A stretch of DNA of 61,829 nt from JBKEDS01 sp047975545 (GTDB taxonomy: Bacteria > Bacteroidota > Bacteroidia > Flavobacteriales > Flavobacteriaceae), in assembly GCA_047975545.1 (NCBI GenBank), contig JBKEDS010000003.1:1-61829 (forward strand), written 5' to 3'. Position numbers and translations under genes: made by a program. Position 1 is the stretch's first letter. The number at the start of each line of letters is the position of its first letter. The notes below the pieces were generated by a model that made no database searches, was not told the DNA's origin, and saw only the letters and a list, made by a program, of their open reading frames with translations. This document shows, piece after piece, positions 35,420 to 44,926 of the stretch.

Positions 35420-37651
35420 ATGACTGTTCTACACCGCTTTAGCCTATCCATAGCTATCTGTGCTTCATGTTATTTTGGCATGGCGCAACAACCCGTGGAT
35501 TATGTAAACCCGATTATAGGCACGTCCAATTACGGCGCCACCTTTCCGGGTCCCATAGCTCCAAGAGGCATGGCCAGCATTAGTCCGTTTAACGTGGCGG
35601 GGCAAAAAAAAGTACCCTTGGAAAAGGACAGTCAATGGCTATCCAACCCCTATGTGCACGAAAACACCTTTTTAACCGGGTTTAGCCACGTTAATTTAAG
35701 CGGTGTGGGCTGCCCCGAGCTTGGCGCTATTATACTTATGCCAACAACGGGCAAGGTCGATCCAAACCATTTAAGCTATGGCTCAACCTATTCCAACGAA
35801 ACGGCAAAAGCGGGATATTACAGTTTAATCCTGGATAAATACAACATTAAAGCCGAACTAACGGCAACCAAACGTGTAGGGGTAAGCAGATACAGCTTCC
35901 CTAAAGGGCAATCCAACATTTTATTAAATTTGGGCCTGGGCCTAAGCAACGAACAGGGCGCTATGGTAAAAATAGTATCGCCTACCGAAATCGAGGGCGT
36001 TAGAAGCGTAGGGGCGTTTTGCTACAATAGCCCCGAAGATGCCTATCCAGTGTATTTTGTCGCTAAATTTTCAAAGCCGGCCGACACTTATGGGGCTTGG
36101 AAAACCCCTTATAAATATGAAGGTGTAGAAGCCCAATGGATGGGCTACAACGGCAAAACCCGTATGATGGAACAAGCTACAAGGACCGTTGTAGGCGATA
36201 GTATTGGCGCTTATATTTCCTATAAATTTGATAAACCTGAAACTATAGAAGTTAAAATCGGGATTTCATACGTAAGTATCGAAAACGCCAGGGACAACTT
36301 AAACCAAGAAACCGACGAAAAATCGTTTGACGCTATTTATAAGGAAACCCATAACGCATGGAACAATTTGCTTTCCCGTATTTTGGTTGAAGGCGGAAGC
36401 CAAGACGATAAAACTATTTTTTACACCGCTTTGTACCACACCCTTATCCACCCCAACACCCTGAACGATTTTAATGGCAATTACCCCGAAATTAAAACCG
36501 GAAAAATAGGCCATACCACGGGAACACGCTATACGGTATTTTCGCTATGGGACACTTACCGAAACCTACACCAGCTTATGAGCTTGGTTTACCCCGAGCA
36601 ACAGTTGGATATGGTAAACAGCATGTTAAGCATGTACAACGAAAACGGCTGGTTGCCCAAATGGGAATTAAATTCCACCGAAACCTTTACCATGGTGGGC
36701 GACCCCGCAAGTATTGTAATTGCCGATACTTATTTGAAGGGTATTACCAATTTCGATATTGAAAAAGCGTACGAAGCCATGCTAAAAAGTGCCGATGCCA
36801 CAGCAAATAACCCCTTGCGGCCCGGACTTGGCGAATATATCGAAAAAGGCTATCTTTCAACAAAACACAAAGGTTCCGTATCGACCACGCAAGAGTATAA
36901 TGCCGCCGATTATGCTATTGCCATTTTAGCCAAAAACTTAGGAAAAGAAGCCGATTACAAACGTTTTAAAGCACGGTCTGTTTCTTATAGAAAACTGTTC
37001 GACCCTAAACTAAACCTATTGCGCCCGCGATTGGAAAACCGAAACTGGTACGAACCCTTCGACCCCAATGCAGGAGCCAATTTTACCGAAAACGTAGGAT
37101 TTATTGAAGGGAACGCATGGCAATATGCCTTTATGGTACCGCACGACATTAAAGGCTTGGCTAAACTTATGGGTGGCGAAAAAACCTTTTCCAAGCAGTT
37201 GCAGCATATTTTTAGCAGTAACCAGTTTGATATGGCCAACGAGCCCGATATTGCCTACCCTTATTTGTTCAATTACGTTAAGGGTGAAGAATGGCGCAGC
37301 CAAAAATTAGTTAGGGAATTAGCCAAACAGTACTTTAAAAACACACCGGACGGCTTACCGGGCAACGACGATACCGGCACCATGTCGGCTTGGCTAATTT
37401 ACAGTATGATGGGTATTTACCCCATAGTTCCGGGCGAACCTATTTATACTATTACAACCCCTATGTTCGATAAAATTACCGTAAAATTAAATTCGGCATT
37501 TTACAAAAACCCCGAGCTTATTATTGAAAAAGTTAAGAATAACAATGGCAACATCCGCCAAATACAGCTTAACAATAAAGTACGCAACTCGTATTTTGTA
37601 ACGCACGACCAGTTAATACATGCAGGGAATTTAAAAATTATTCAACACTAA
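35420..37651 (+). CDS. GH92 alpha-mannosidase (copy 4, third subgroup)
   Basis: 743 residues with a type I signal peptide (CYFGMAQQP), not a lipobox. N-terminal motif NPIIGTSNYGATFPGP with PRGMASISPFNV; HVNLSGVGCPELGAI; SLWDTYRNLHQL; ANEPDIAYPYLFNYVKG (from residue 606) and GNDDTGTMSAWLIYSMMG (from 648). The ANEPDIAYPYLF version of the substrate motif lacks the His pair of copies 1-2 and defines a third GH92 subgroup. Last enzyme of the plus-strand operon, 202 bases before the SusC gene. Confidence 0.9.
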   Translation: MTVLHRFSLSIAICASCYFGMAQQPVDYVNPIIGTSNYGATFPGPIAPRGMASISPFNVAGQKKVPLEKDSQWLSNPYVHENTFLTGFSHVNLSGVGCPELGAIILMPTTGKVDPNHLSYGSTYSNETAKAGYYSLILDKYNIKAELTATKRVGVSRYSFPKGQSNILLNLGLGLSNEQGAMVKIVSPTEIEGVRSVGAFCYNSPEDAYPVYFVAKFSKPADTYGAWKTPYKYEGVEAQWMGYNGKTRMMEQATRTVVGDSIGAYISYKFDKPETIEVKIGISYVSIENARDNLNQETDEKSFDAIYKETHNAWNNLLSRILVEGGSQDDKTIFYTALYHTLIHPNTLNDFNGNYPEIKTGKIGHTTGTRYTVFSLWDTYRNLHQLMSLVYPEQQLDMVNSMLSMYNENGWLPKWELNSTETFTMVGDPASIVIADTYLKGITNFDIEKAYEAMLKSADATANNPLRPGLGEYIEKGYLSTKHKGSVSTTQEYNAADYAIAILAKNLGKEADYKRFKARSVSYRKLFDPKLNLLRPRLENRNWYEPFDPNAGANFTENVGFIEGNAWQYAFMVPHDIKGLAKLMGGEKTFSKQLQHIFSSNQFDMANEPDIAYPYLFNYVKGEEWRSQKLVRELAKQYFKNTPDGLPGNDDTGTMSAWLIYSMMGIYPIVPGEPIYTITTPMFDKITVKLNSAFYKNPELIIEKVKNNNGNIRQIQLNNKVRNSYFVTHDQLIHAGNLKIIQH

Positions 37652-37772
37652 AGGCTTTCCCTATACGTCCTTAAATCAAACTCCTTAATCAGTAAAAAAA
37701 AGCCAAAACCATACCTTTAGCTTCCCGCTTATGTTGTTGGTCGAAAATTATTCGGCATTACGGCCATATTCT

Positions 37773-37818
37773 TTAACATAATGTTAACTTTTAATCTGTT
37801 CAATAAAAAAAACAGATT
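37773..37818 (+). promoter_or_regulatory. Palindrome and hairpin upstream of the SusC gene
   Basis: TTAACATAATGTTAA at 37773-37787 is a 7-bp inverted repeat around one base, suited to a dimeric regulator. Next, AATCTGTT (37793-37800) pairs with AACAGATT (37811-37818), followed by TTTT. The pair could be an operator plus an attenuator- or terminator-like stem that separates SusC/SusD expression from the enzymes upstream. Confidence 0.4.
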
Positions 37819-37853
37819 TTCATTACTAAACTACTAATTCAAACACGTTAATT

Positions 37854-40800
37854 ATGATTCAAAAATGTCTTAAACTATTGTTTATTTTTTGTTTGTTTGG
37901 TTCAGCCCCTCTGTTGGCGCAAACAAACATTACGGGCGTTGTTACCGATGGTAGCAGCGGCGTACCTTTAATAGGCGCCAATATCCTTGTTAAAGGCACG
38001 ACCAATGGCGTTTCAACGGATTTCGACGGGAAATACAATATCGATGTTTCCAATACGTCCGGCACATTGGTTTTTTCCTATGTAGGCTACCAAACCAAGG
38101 AAATTGCCATTAACGGGCAATCGTCCATTAATGTTACCTTAACGGAAGACACCAGCCAATTGGATGAGGTGGTTGTAACGGCACTTGGTATTAAAAAAGA
38201 AGAAAAAGCGTTGGGGTATGCAACTTCGACTATTCAAGCTGAAGAAATAACAAAAACTGCTTCACCCAATTTTGCAACAGCTTTATACGGCAAAGCTACC
38301 GGAGTACAAATTGCCGCCACACCCGGAGGTTCTACCAGTGGGGTTAACATTACCATTCGCGGTATAAACTCTATTACAGGAAAAAGCCAGCCCTTAATTG
38401 TTATGGATGGAGTACCCATCAGGGATGGAGAAGTAAATAACTCCAATTACTGGAACGACCAACGACTTAGGGGCAATGGTTTGTTAGACCTAAACCCTGA
38501 AGATATTGAAAACATTTCGATATTAAAAGGTGCTTCTGCTGCTGCACTTTACGGCTCTGAAGCTGTAAACGGCGTAGTTTTGGTAACTACTAAAAAAGGT
38601 AAATCGGGTAAAGTTACGGTGGATTTTTCTACCTCATTTGGAACCGACATCCTTGCCTATCAGCCAAATTACCAATATGTAAGAGGGGCTGGTTTGCCCT
38701 TAAATTATTACGGTGGCGATTTTTCTTCGGTCGACACCGATGGTGATGGTGTTGGCGACACAAGGGGATTCCCTACTTATTCTTCATACGCATTTGGCCC
38801 AAAATATGACGGAGAACCCATGATGTACTGGGATGGGGTTGTTAGGCCTTACTTGCCTCAAAAAAACGGGCATAAATCAATTTTCCAAAATGCCTATAAC
38901 ACAAGATCCAATATCTCTGTTTCCAGTGGAAACGACAAAGCCAACGTACGTTTCTCTTATACCCGTCAAGAAAATGAAGGATTAAGTTTAAACTCCCAGG
39001 ACAATAAAAACATGTTCAATTTAAATACATCATTTAAAATCGCCGACAATCTTACAACCGACTTAATGGTTAACTATATTGACCAAAAAGTAGAAAACAG
39101 ACCGTATTCAATTGCTCGTTTAACCGATAACTTTGCAGGTATGATTGCCCCGTACGACAATAGCAAGTGGTATGCAAGCAGGTACCAAACCAGTTTGGGC
39201 TATCGATACGTAACAGGTACCAACCAAAGTTTAACACCTGATGAAAACATTAGATACACCCGTGGATTTAAAAACGATTTAATGGATTATTTTTGGCGTG
39301 TAAACAAAATGAATTTGGTTGAAAAAAGCGATCGTGTTATTGCCGTATTAACAACTACTTGGGACATATCGGATAAATTTAAATTAAGAGGTAGGGTTTC
39401 GAACGATTTCACTAATAGAAATTCAACCGATAACAGAAACACGCAAGTGCCTTTAGCTTTTGGCAATTCTGGGGAAGTACAATTGATAGATGAAAACGAT
39501 AAAATTACCTATGGCGATTTACTGTTAACATTTACCACGCCTCTAACCGATGATTTGAACATGACCTTAATGGGAGGCATAAATGGATCCAAACAGTCTT
39601 ACAGCAGGCAATTTGCCAGAACCAACGGAGGGTTGTCCGTTGAAAATTGGTTTGATTTAAACGCTTCCAACCAAACCGTAGTTGCAAATGCAAGCAAATC
39701 ATACCTATTGAAGGATGCGTTGTTGGCAACAGCCAACTTCGATTATAAAGGTTTTTTATTCTTAGAAGGTACAATCCGTCGAGATAGAACATCCACGATG
39801 AATCCTGACAATAATTCATTTACCTATCCATCCGTAAACTCCAGTTTTGTTTTCTCAGAAGCTTTTGATTTACCCGAATTTATCACCTATGGCAAATTAC
39901 GCGGGTCATATGGCATTGTAGGAAACTACCCGGATGTGTATGCCGCCAACATAGCTTACACGCAAACAAGTTTAGGTACCCAGGGCATATCATCGCCTAT
40001 TTACACAACTGTTTCTACTGGTCAATTCGGTAACGATTATGTTAAACCCGAAGAAAAACACGAGTATGAGTTTGGTTTAGAAATGAAATTTTTACAAGGC
40101 AAACTTGGTTTCGATTTCTCGTACTACAATGCTAAAATTATTGACCAAATACTACCACTAACCCTACCTAACACAACTGGTGCCAGCAGTATTTTAACTA
40201 ATATTGGTACTTTGAGAAATACAGGCTTGGAGTTGGGTATTAATTTTAACCCCATTGAAACAGAAAATTTCTCTTGGGATGGTGTTTTAAACATTTCAAG
40301 AAACAGAAACAAAATCGAGCAGTTAGTTCCCGGTTTAGATGAAATTATTCACAGTAATTACGATAGTAATGCTGCAGAACTAAGATCGGTAGTAGGTCAA
40401 GCTATGGGCGATTTTTACACCCACCCTGTTGAAAGACATGCAAATGGCGAAATGATAGTTGACCCCAATGGTTTGTATCGTGTAAGCGATGAATGGGAAA
40501 AAACAGGAAACGTAATGCCTGATGCTATTGGAGGCTTATTAAATTCTTTACGCTATAAAAATTGGACTTTCGATTTTGCGTTAGACTTTAGCTATGGTGG
40601 CGATATCATGCCAAGAGGGTTAAATTGGTTAACATCATTAGGGTATACGGAAAAAAGTTTAGGCTATATGGATACGGAACACGGCGGTTTAAGCTATTAT
40701 GAAGATGGTAGCGGAACAAGAATATTGGTTAATACCGGAACCGCCTCAGGACCAGGCGGAGAAACGGTGTACAACGATGGTATTATTTTTCCAGGCGTAA

Positions 40801-41168
40801 AGCAAGATGGCACAACCAATGATTACATAGCGTCATCGGCATCTTATTGGGACAACACCTATGGCTGGGGCGGCCCTGGTTATAATCGTAATACGCGCTA
40901 TGAATTATTCGTAGAAGAAAACAACTATATCAAGGTAAGGGAAATGTCTCTTGGCTATTCATTTCCAAGGAAACTAACCGACAGAATAGGTTTTAAAAAT
41001 TTGAACCTATCAGTTTACGGACGAAATCTGTTCTTTATTTACAAATCCATTGACGATATGGATCCAGAGCAAATGACTGCGGGCTCAAGGTGGTTCCAAA
41101 GTGTTAGTACCATGGGAACCAATCCTTCTTCTCGATCCTTTGGGGTAATGTTAAGAGCAAGTTTATAA
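37854..41168 (+). CDS. SusC/RagA-family TonB-linked outer-membrane transporter
   Basis: 1104 residues. Signal peptide (ending PLLAQ), carboxypeptidase-regulatory-like domain at about 24-100 (ITGVVTDGSSGVPLIGANIL, FDGKYNIDV, FSYVGYQTKEI), TonB box DEVVVTALGI near 105, plug domain with ITIRGINSITGKSQPLIVMDGVP and ILKGASAAALYGSEAVNGVV, then a 22-strand barrel ending in FGVMLRASL. It imports oligosaccharides across the outer membrane with the SusD partner that follows after 25 bases. Its place at the end of the operon, after the enzymes, is less common; SusC/D usually come first. Confidence 0.95.
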   Translation: MIQKCLKLLFIFCLFGSAPLLAQTNITGVVTDGSSGVPLIGANILVKGTTNGVSTDFDGKYNIDVSNTSGTLVFSYVGYQTKEIAINGQSSINVTLTEDTSQLDEVVVTALGIKKEEKALGYATSTIQAEEITKTASPNFATALYGKATGVQIAATPGGSTSGVNITIRGINSITGKSQPLIVMDGVPIRDGEVNNSNYWNDQRLRGNGLLDLNPEDIENISILKGASAAALYGSEAVNGVVLVTTKKGKSGKVTVDFSTSFGTDILAYQPNYQYVRGAGLPLNYYGGDFSSVDTDGDGVGDTRGFPTYSSYAFGPKYDGEPMMYWDGVVRPYLPQKNGHKSIFQNAYNTRSNISVSSGNDKANVRFSYTRQENEGLSLNSQDNKNMFNLNTSFKIADNLTTDLMVNYIDQKVENRPYSIARLTDNFAGMIAPYDNSKWYASRYQTSLGYRYVTGTNQSLTPDENIRYTRGFKNDLMDYFWRVNKMNLVEKSDRVIAVLTTTWDISDKFKLRGRVSNDFTNRNSTDNRNTQVPLAFGNSGEVQLIDENDKITYGDLLLTFTTPLTDDLNMTLMGGINGSKQSYSRQFARTNGGLSVENWFDLNASNQTVVANASKSYLLKDALLATANFDYKGFLFLEGTIRRDRTSTMNPDNNSFTYPSVNSSFVFSEAFDLPEFITYGKLRGSYGIVGNYPDVYAANIAYTQTSLGTQGISSPIYTTVSTGQFGNDYVKPEEKHEYEFGLEMKFLQGKLGFDFSYYNAKIIDQILPLTLPNTTGASSILTNIGTLRNTGLELGINFNPIETENFSWDGVLNISRNRNKIEQLVPGLDEIIHSNYDSNAAELRSVVGQAMGDFYTHPVERHANGEMIVDPNGLYRVSDEWEKTGNVMPDAIGGLLNSLRYKNWTFDFALDFSYGGDIMPRGLNWLTSLGYTEKSLGYMDTEHGGLSYYEDGSGTRILVNTGTASGPGGETVYNDGIIFPGVKQDGTTNDYIASSASYWDNTYGWGGPGYNRNTRYELFVEENNYIKVREMSLGYSFPRKLTDRIGFKNLNLSVYGRNLFFIYKSIDDMDPEQMTAGSRWFQSVSTMGTNPSSRSFGVMLRASL

Positions 41169-41193
41169 TATTTAACATATAAAGAAAAAAATT

Positions 41194-42786
41194 ATGAAAA
41201 ACAGTTTTAAAGTCTTAGTCTTCGTAATAGGTTTACTTTCGACAGTAGGCTGTAGTAAAGATGATTTTGCAGATTATTATACCGATCCATCTAAAATTGC
41301 AACTACCTCGGTAGATAAGCAATTTGCAAGTGTATTATTTGTAAACAATGCGTACGTATTACCTAATTACGACAACTATTTTAGCGTGTTGCGTACAACT
41401 TTACGCCGTTACACGCAGGCTAATGGCTGGGTTAATGGCGATAACCAATATACCCCCAGCGACACGCCCTTTAGCATGCGTTGGAATAGTTTTTACCAAC
41501 AGTTAGCGCAATATCGGGAAATGGAAAAAATATACAACGGCCTAGAAGGTGCCGAAAAAGACAATGCCCGTATTTTTATGCTGTTGGGCACGGTGTATAT
41601 GTATGATTACTTAGGCCGTACAGTAGATATATTTGGCGACATACCGTTTAGTGAAGCCTCTAAATTAAGCCAAAATGGTGGCGACTACATCGCTTCTTTA
41701 TCTAAATATGATACTGCCGAAAGCATTTACACCACTATACTTAACGACTTAAAGAGCATTGCCGATGAACTGAACACCATTAATGTTAGTGCTGGCGTAC
41801 TAACAGTTTTAAGAAAACAAGATTTTCTCAATCACGGTGATTTAGAAAAATGGCAAAAATATACAAACTCATTACGTTTACGTATGTTAACCCGTGTATC
41901 TGCCGCTCCTGATTTTCAAACAAGAGCAAAATCTGAAATAACAGAAATTTTAAACAACAGTAACACATACCCAATAATTGCTTCAAATGACGACAATATC
42001 CAAATAAATGTATACGATTTATCTACCGAATTAAGACCTAAAAAGTTTAGAGAAGGCTTGGAAGATTGGAACGGCAATGTTTCCGGCAAAGTCATGATAG
42101 ATTATATGAATACCAATTTGGATCCCAGGCTGCGCGTACTTTTTGAACCAGGTCCTAATGCTCCGGCAAACACGTATATCGGTCTTGACCAAATGCTTTC
42201 GACCAGCGAACAAGATTCTTTGGTTACCGGGGGAACATTGGCGTTGTACAATACGTCCACATTAAGTCGTAACGAATATTTTCCTGGACCAGTTATAAAT
42301 TCAGCCGAAGTGGAGTTATTAAAAGCCGAAGCCTACTTAAACAATTCTCAAGATGCGCTTGCACAAGCAAGTTACGAGGCAGCAATAACAAATTCCATTA
42401 ACTATTATTTTGATATTGCCGCCTTAACAACCGTAGCGGGTACTGCACCTACTTTAGTGGCTTTAGATCCTGCTGAAATTACTGCTTATATATCTATGTC
42501 GGACGTTTCTTGGACAGCAGCCACGACAAATGATGAAAAGTTAGCGTTAATAGCTTTTCAAAAATGGATTCATTTTAACTTAATTCAAAATTATGATTGT
42601 TGGGCTGAATTCCGTCGTTTAGATTTACCAAATCTAACTTTCCCAGTAGACAATGCCAATACGCAAACGTTGCCTCCAGTAAGGTTTTTGTACCCCAACA
42701 GCGAAGTTTCAAATAACTCAGAAAATTATGAAACGGTAAAATCAGAAGATAATTTTAACACCAAAATATTTTGGGATGTAAATTAA
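41194..42786 (+). CDS. SusD/RagB-family glycan-binding outer-membrane lipoprotein
   Basis: 530 residues; lipobox LLSTVGC (Cys20) followed by SKDDFADYYTDP. It is the SusD-like type of the nutrient-binding lipoproteins (PF12771 group), with TPR-like helices: MLLGTVYMYDYLGRTVDIFGDIPFSEA, YDTAESIYTTILNDLKSIADEL, and C-terminal LLKAEAYLN and FQKWIHFNLIQNYDCWAEFRRL. It caps the SusC pore and captures glycan at the surface. It is convergent with the sulfatase, with a strong shared terminator between them. Confidence 0.93.
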   Translation: MKNSFKVLVFVIGLLSTVGCSKDDFADYYTDPSKIATTSVDKQFASVLFVNNAYVLPNYDNYFSVLRTTLRRYTQANGWVNGDNQYTPSDTPFSMRWNSFYQQLAQYREMEKIYNGLEGAEKDNARIFMLLGTVYMYDYLGRTVDIFGDIPFSEASKLSQNGGDYIASLSKYDTAESIYTTILNDLKSIADELNTINVSAGVLTVLRKQDFLNHGDLEKWQKYTNSLRLRMLTRVSAAPDFQTRAKSEITEILNNSNTYPIIASNDDNIQINVYDLSTELRPKKFREGLEDWNGNVSGKVMIDYMNTNLDPRLRVLFEPGPNAPANTYIGLDQMLSTSEQDSLVTGGTLALYNTSTLSRNEYFPGPVINSAEVELLKAEAYLNNSQDALAQASYEAAITNSINYYFDIAALTTVAGTAPTLVALDPAEITAYISMSDVSWTAATTNDEKLALIAFQKWIHFNLIQNYDCWAEFRRLDLPNLTFPVDNANTQTLPPVRFLYPNSEVSNNSENYETVKSEDNFNTKIFWDVN

Positions 42787-42809
42787 AATAAATTGTTTGG
42801 TTTAGTTTT

Positions 42810-42850
42810 AAAACTCGAAGTTGATTTTCTTTTTTCTACTTCGAGTTTTT
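42810..42850. terminator. Bidirectional terminator between SusD and sulfatase genes
   Basis: AAAACTCGAAGT pairs with ACTTCGAGTTTT over 12 bp with a T-rich loop and flanks. It can end the glycan operon on the plus strand and the sulfatase transcript on the minus strand. Confidence 0.9.
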
Positions 42851-42870
42851 ACGTTTTTATCAGCCCCCCA

Positions 42871-44703
42871 TTACTCCACCACAACCTCATCAATAAAAAA
42901 CCAAGCCGGGTTTCCTGCTCCCGGGTGCCCGTTTGGGCATACACCCTGCCCTTTCACCCTTATTTTAATATAGCGGCAAGCAGTGGAAGCTGTAATGGAT
43001 AACACATCGGTAAAAGTGTTTTTTAAATTTAATATTGAAGTGTTTGTTAAGGTATTATCATAAGTATTTCCATTGGTTAAAAAACTAACTTCAAAACTTT
43101 TTGGCGCAAAAATCCAGTTTCCGGGGTCGTTAAGGAACCCCAATTTTAGTTTGGAAATTTGGGTTTGGCTTCCCAAGTCGATAACGGCTTCAAAATCTTG
43201 TTGCTCCAAGCCTATCCATTGTCCGGAACTAAAATCGGCATAGCCCCTTTTTCCATCCAAAAGCAACTCAATATTGTTGTATTTTGGGTGCAATGGCGTA
43301 AGGGTTTTAATGTTAGCTTTGTAGCCAATATGCTTATTAGTTTCTATCTTCTTCGGTATATCGGTTTCAAAACCATATTCCCATGACAAATAATGGGCAA
43401 GCAAATCCTTAACTATTTCGGGATACGTACTGGCATAGTTGGTCATTTCGGAAACGTCTTCTTCTAAGTTGGAAAGAAAAAGCGCATCTTCTTCCATATT
43501 TAAAACACCCTTGTGCGAGGTGTCCTTGGGGTAGCCCATGAGTTTCCACTGCCCTTTTCTAACCGCCCATTGCGTACCATATTTCCAAAATGCCGAATTT
43601 CGAGGGGAAGCCGTGTTCGGGTTTTTAATCATGGCGGACATATCCATACCATCCAAATCCGACGGCATATTGGTAAGTTTACAAAGTTGCGCCAAGGTTG
43701 GCATCCAATCGATATTCATTAAAAATTGGCTGTTAACTATATTTTCGGGCAAGTGGCCTTTCCAGCTTATTATGGTCGGGAGCCGTATACCGCCTTCGAA
43801 CAAACTACTTTTTGCCCCCCGATAAGGCCCCGAGTTGCCTCCACCGTCGAAAGCACGGACTTCGGTGGAATAGCCGTTATCGGACTGATATACAATTATG
43901 GTATTTTCAAGAATTTGCAAGGCCTTCAACTTATCGATTAAATAGCCTATGCGCTCGTCTATGGTTGAAATAAATGCCGCATAATCGCCTCTTGGTTTTT
44001 CTACATCCTTATAATACGCGCGCCATTTTTTTGTGGGTTGGTACGGGTAATGGGGCATATTAATGGCATAATACATAAAAAACGCTTTTTCTTTATTATT
44101 TTCAACAAAATCCAACGCTTTTTCAGAAGCCAAATCGGGAAAATACTGCCCATCGAAAAATACTTCCTTGCCGTTTTCGTAAAGGTCGTGGGTGTTGGGC
44201 CCTTCCCAATAAAAATAATGCGAATAATTATCGATACAGCCCCTTAAATGCCCAAAGGAATAATCGAAGCCTTGGGCATTGGGGCTGGTGGGTTCGCTCA
44301 TGCCCAAATGCCACTTTCCTATATGTGCGGTGGCATAGCCATTGGCCTTAAACAATTCGGCCATGGTGTATTGTGAGGCCGCCAAGCCATCGGCTCCCAT
44401 TTTTGCCGAAGTGTTGCCCGTAATTCCTGCGTTTTGCGGATATTTCCCCGTTAGCAAGGCCGCCCTTGAGGGCGCACAAACCGGGGCGGCCACATAGGCT
44501 TGCGTAAACCGTGTTCCGGTTTCGGCCAATTTGTCCAGGTTGGGCGAGTAAATATCGGTAGCGCCATAACAACCTAAATCTATGGCGCCTTGGTCGTCGG
44601 TATAAATAACAATAACATTGGGCTTGTTTTGGGCAAACAACAACATGCCATAAAAAAAGACGATAAAACGGGCAATACGTTTTCTATAATTTTGACAATT
44701 CAT
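42871..44703 (-). CDS. Secreted sulfatase with C-terminal discoidin-like module
   Basis: 610 residues with a signal peptide (FIVFFYGMLLFAQ). Type I sulfatase: metal-binding D36-D37 in IYTDDQGA, and the formylglycine motif C76-A-P-S-R in VCAPSRAALLTGKYPQNAG. Later motifs are ATAHIGKWHLG, YAINMPHYPYQP, and QSDNGYSTEV. From about residue 490 a beta-sandwich module ends in GNPAWFFIDEVVVE, like the tail of the GH20 enzyme. It needs an anaerobic or FGE-type maturase encoded elsewhere. It probably removes sulfate from sugars of the glycan handled by the operon; the exact sugar and position are unknown. Confidence 0.92.
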   Translation of the reverse strand: MNCQNYRKRIARFIVFFYGMLLFAQNKPNVIVIYTDDQGAIDLGCYGATDIYSPNLDKLAETGTRFTQAYVAAPVCAPSRAALLTGKYPQNAGITGNTSAKMGADGLAASQYTMAELFKANGYATAHIGKWHLGMSEPTSPNAQGFDYSFGHLRGCIDNYSHYFYWEGPNTHDLYENGKEVFFDGQYFPDLASEKALDFVENNKEKAFFMYYAINMPHYPYQPTKKWRAYYKDVEKPRGDYAAFISTIDERIGYLIDKLKALQILENTIIVYQSDNGYSTEVRAFDGGGNSGPYRGAKSSLFEGGIRLPTIISWKGHLPENIVNSQFLMNIDWMPTLAQLCKLTNMPSDLDGMDMSAMIKNPNTASPRNSAFWKYGTQWAVRKGQWKLMGYPKDTSHKGVLNMEEDALFLSNLEEDVSEMTNYASTYPEIVKDLLAHYLSWEYGFETDIPKKIETNKHIGYKANIKTLTPLHPKYNNIELLLDGKRGYADFSSGQWIGLEQQDFEAVIDLGSQTQISKLKLGFLNDPGNWIFAPKSFEVSFLTNGNTYDNTLTNTSILNLKNTFTDVLSITASTACRYIKIRVKGQGVCPNGHPGAGNPAWFFIDEVVVE

Positions 44704-44926
44704 ATCAATAGCATAAAAAATTAAAGGTACAAATTAAGTAATTGGCCTAAAATGTTATTCTTTTTTTAGACAAATGCAAAGCGCAGCAACACGAACAACA
44801 TTTTACGGCAACAACTTTTACCCAAATAAATACCATTTAGGGATGCAAAAACAGCCTTCGTCGAAAAAAAATATTTTATTACTTTTAAACGATTTATATT
44901 TCCTTAAACTAAAAAGACATTTATTT

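Noticed and set aside
17079..42786. Recent transfer of the glycan operon as an island
   Set aside because: I see no integrase, tRNA junction or clear change in base or codon use at its edges; the tRNA-Gly lies 4 kb beyond and has no partial repeat that I could find.
44774..44926. Longer start for the MFS permease
   Set aside because: It would put about 50 polar residues before helix 1; family members start close to the helix.
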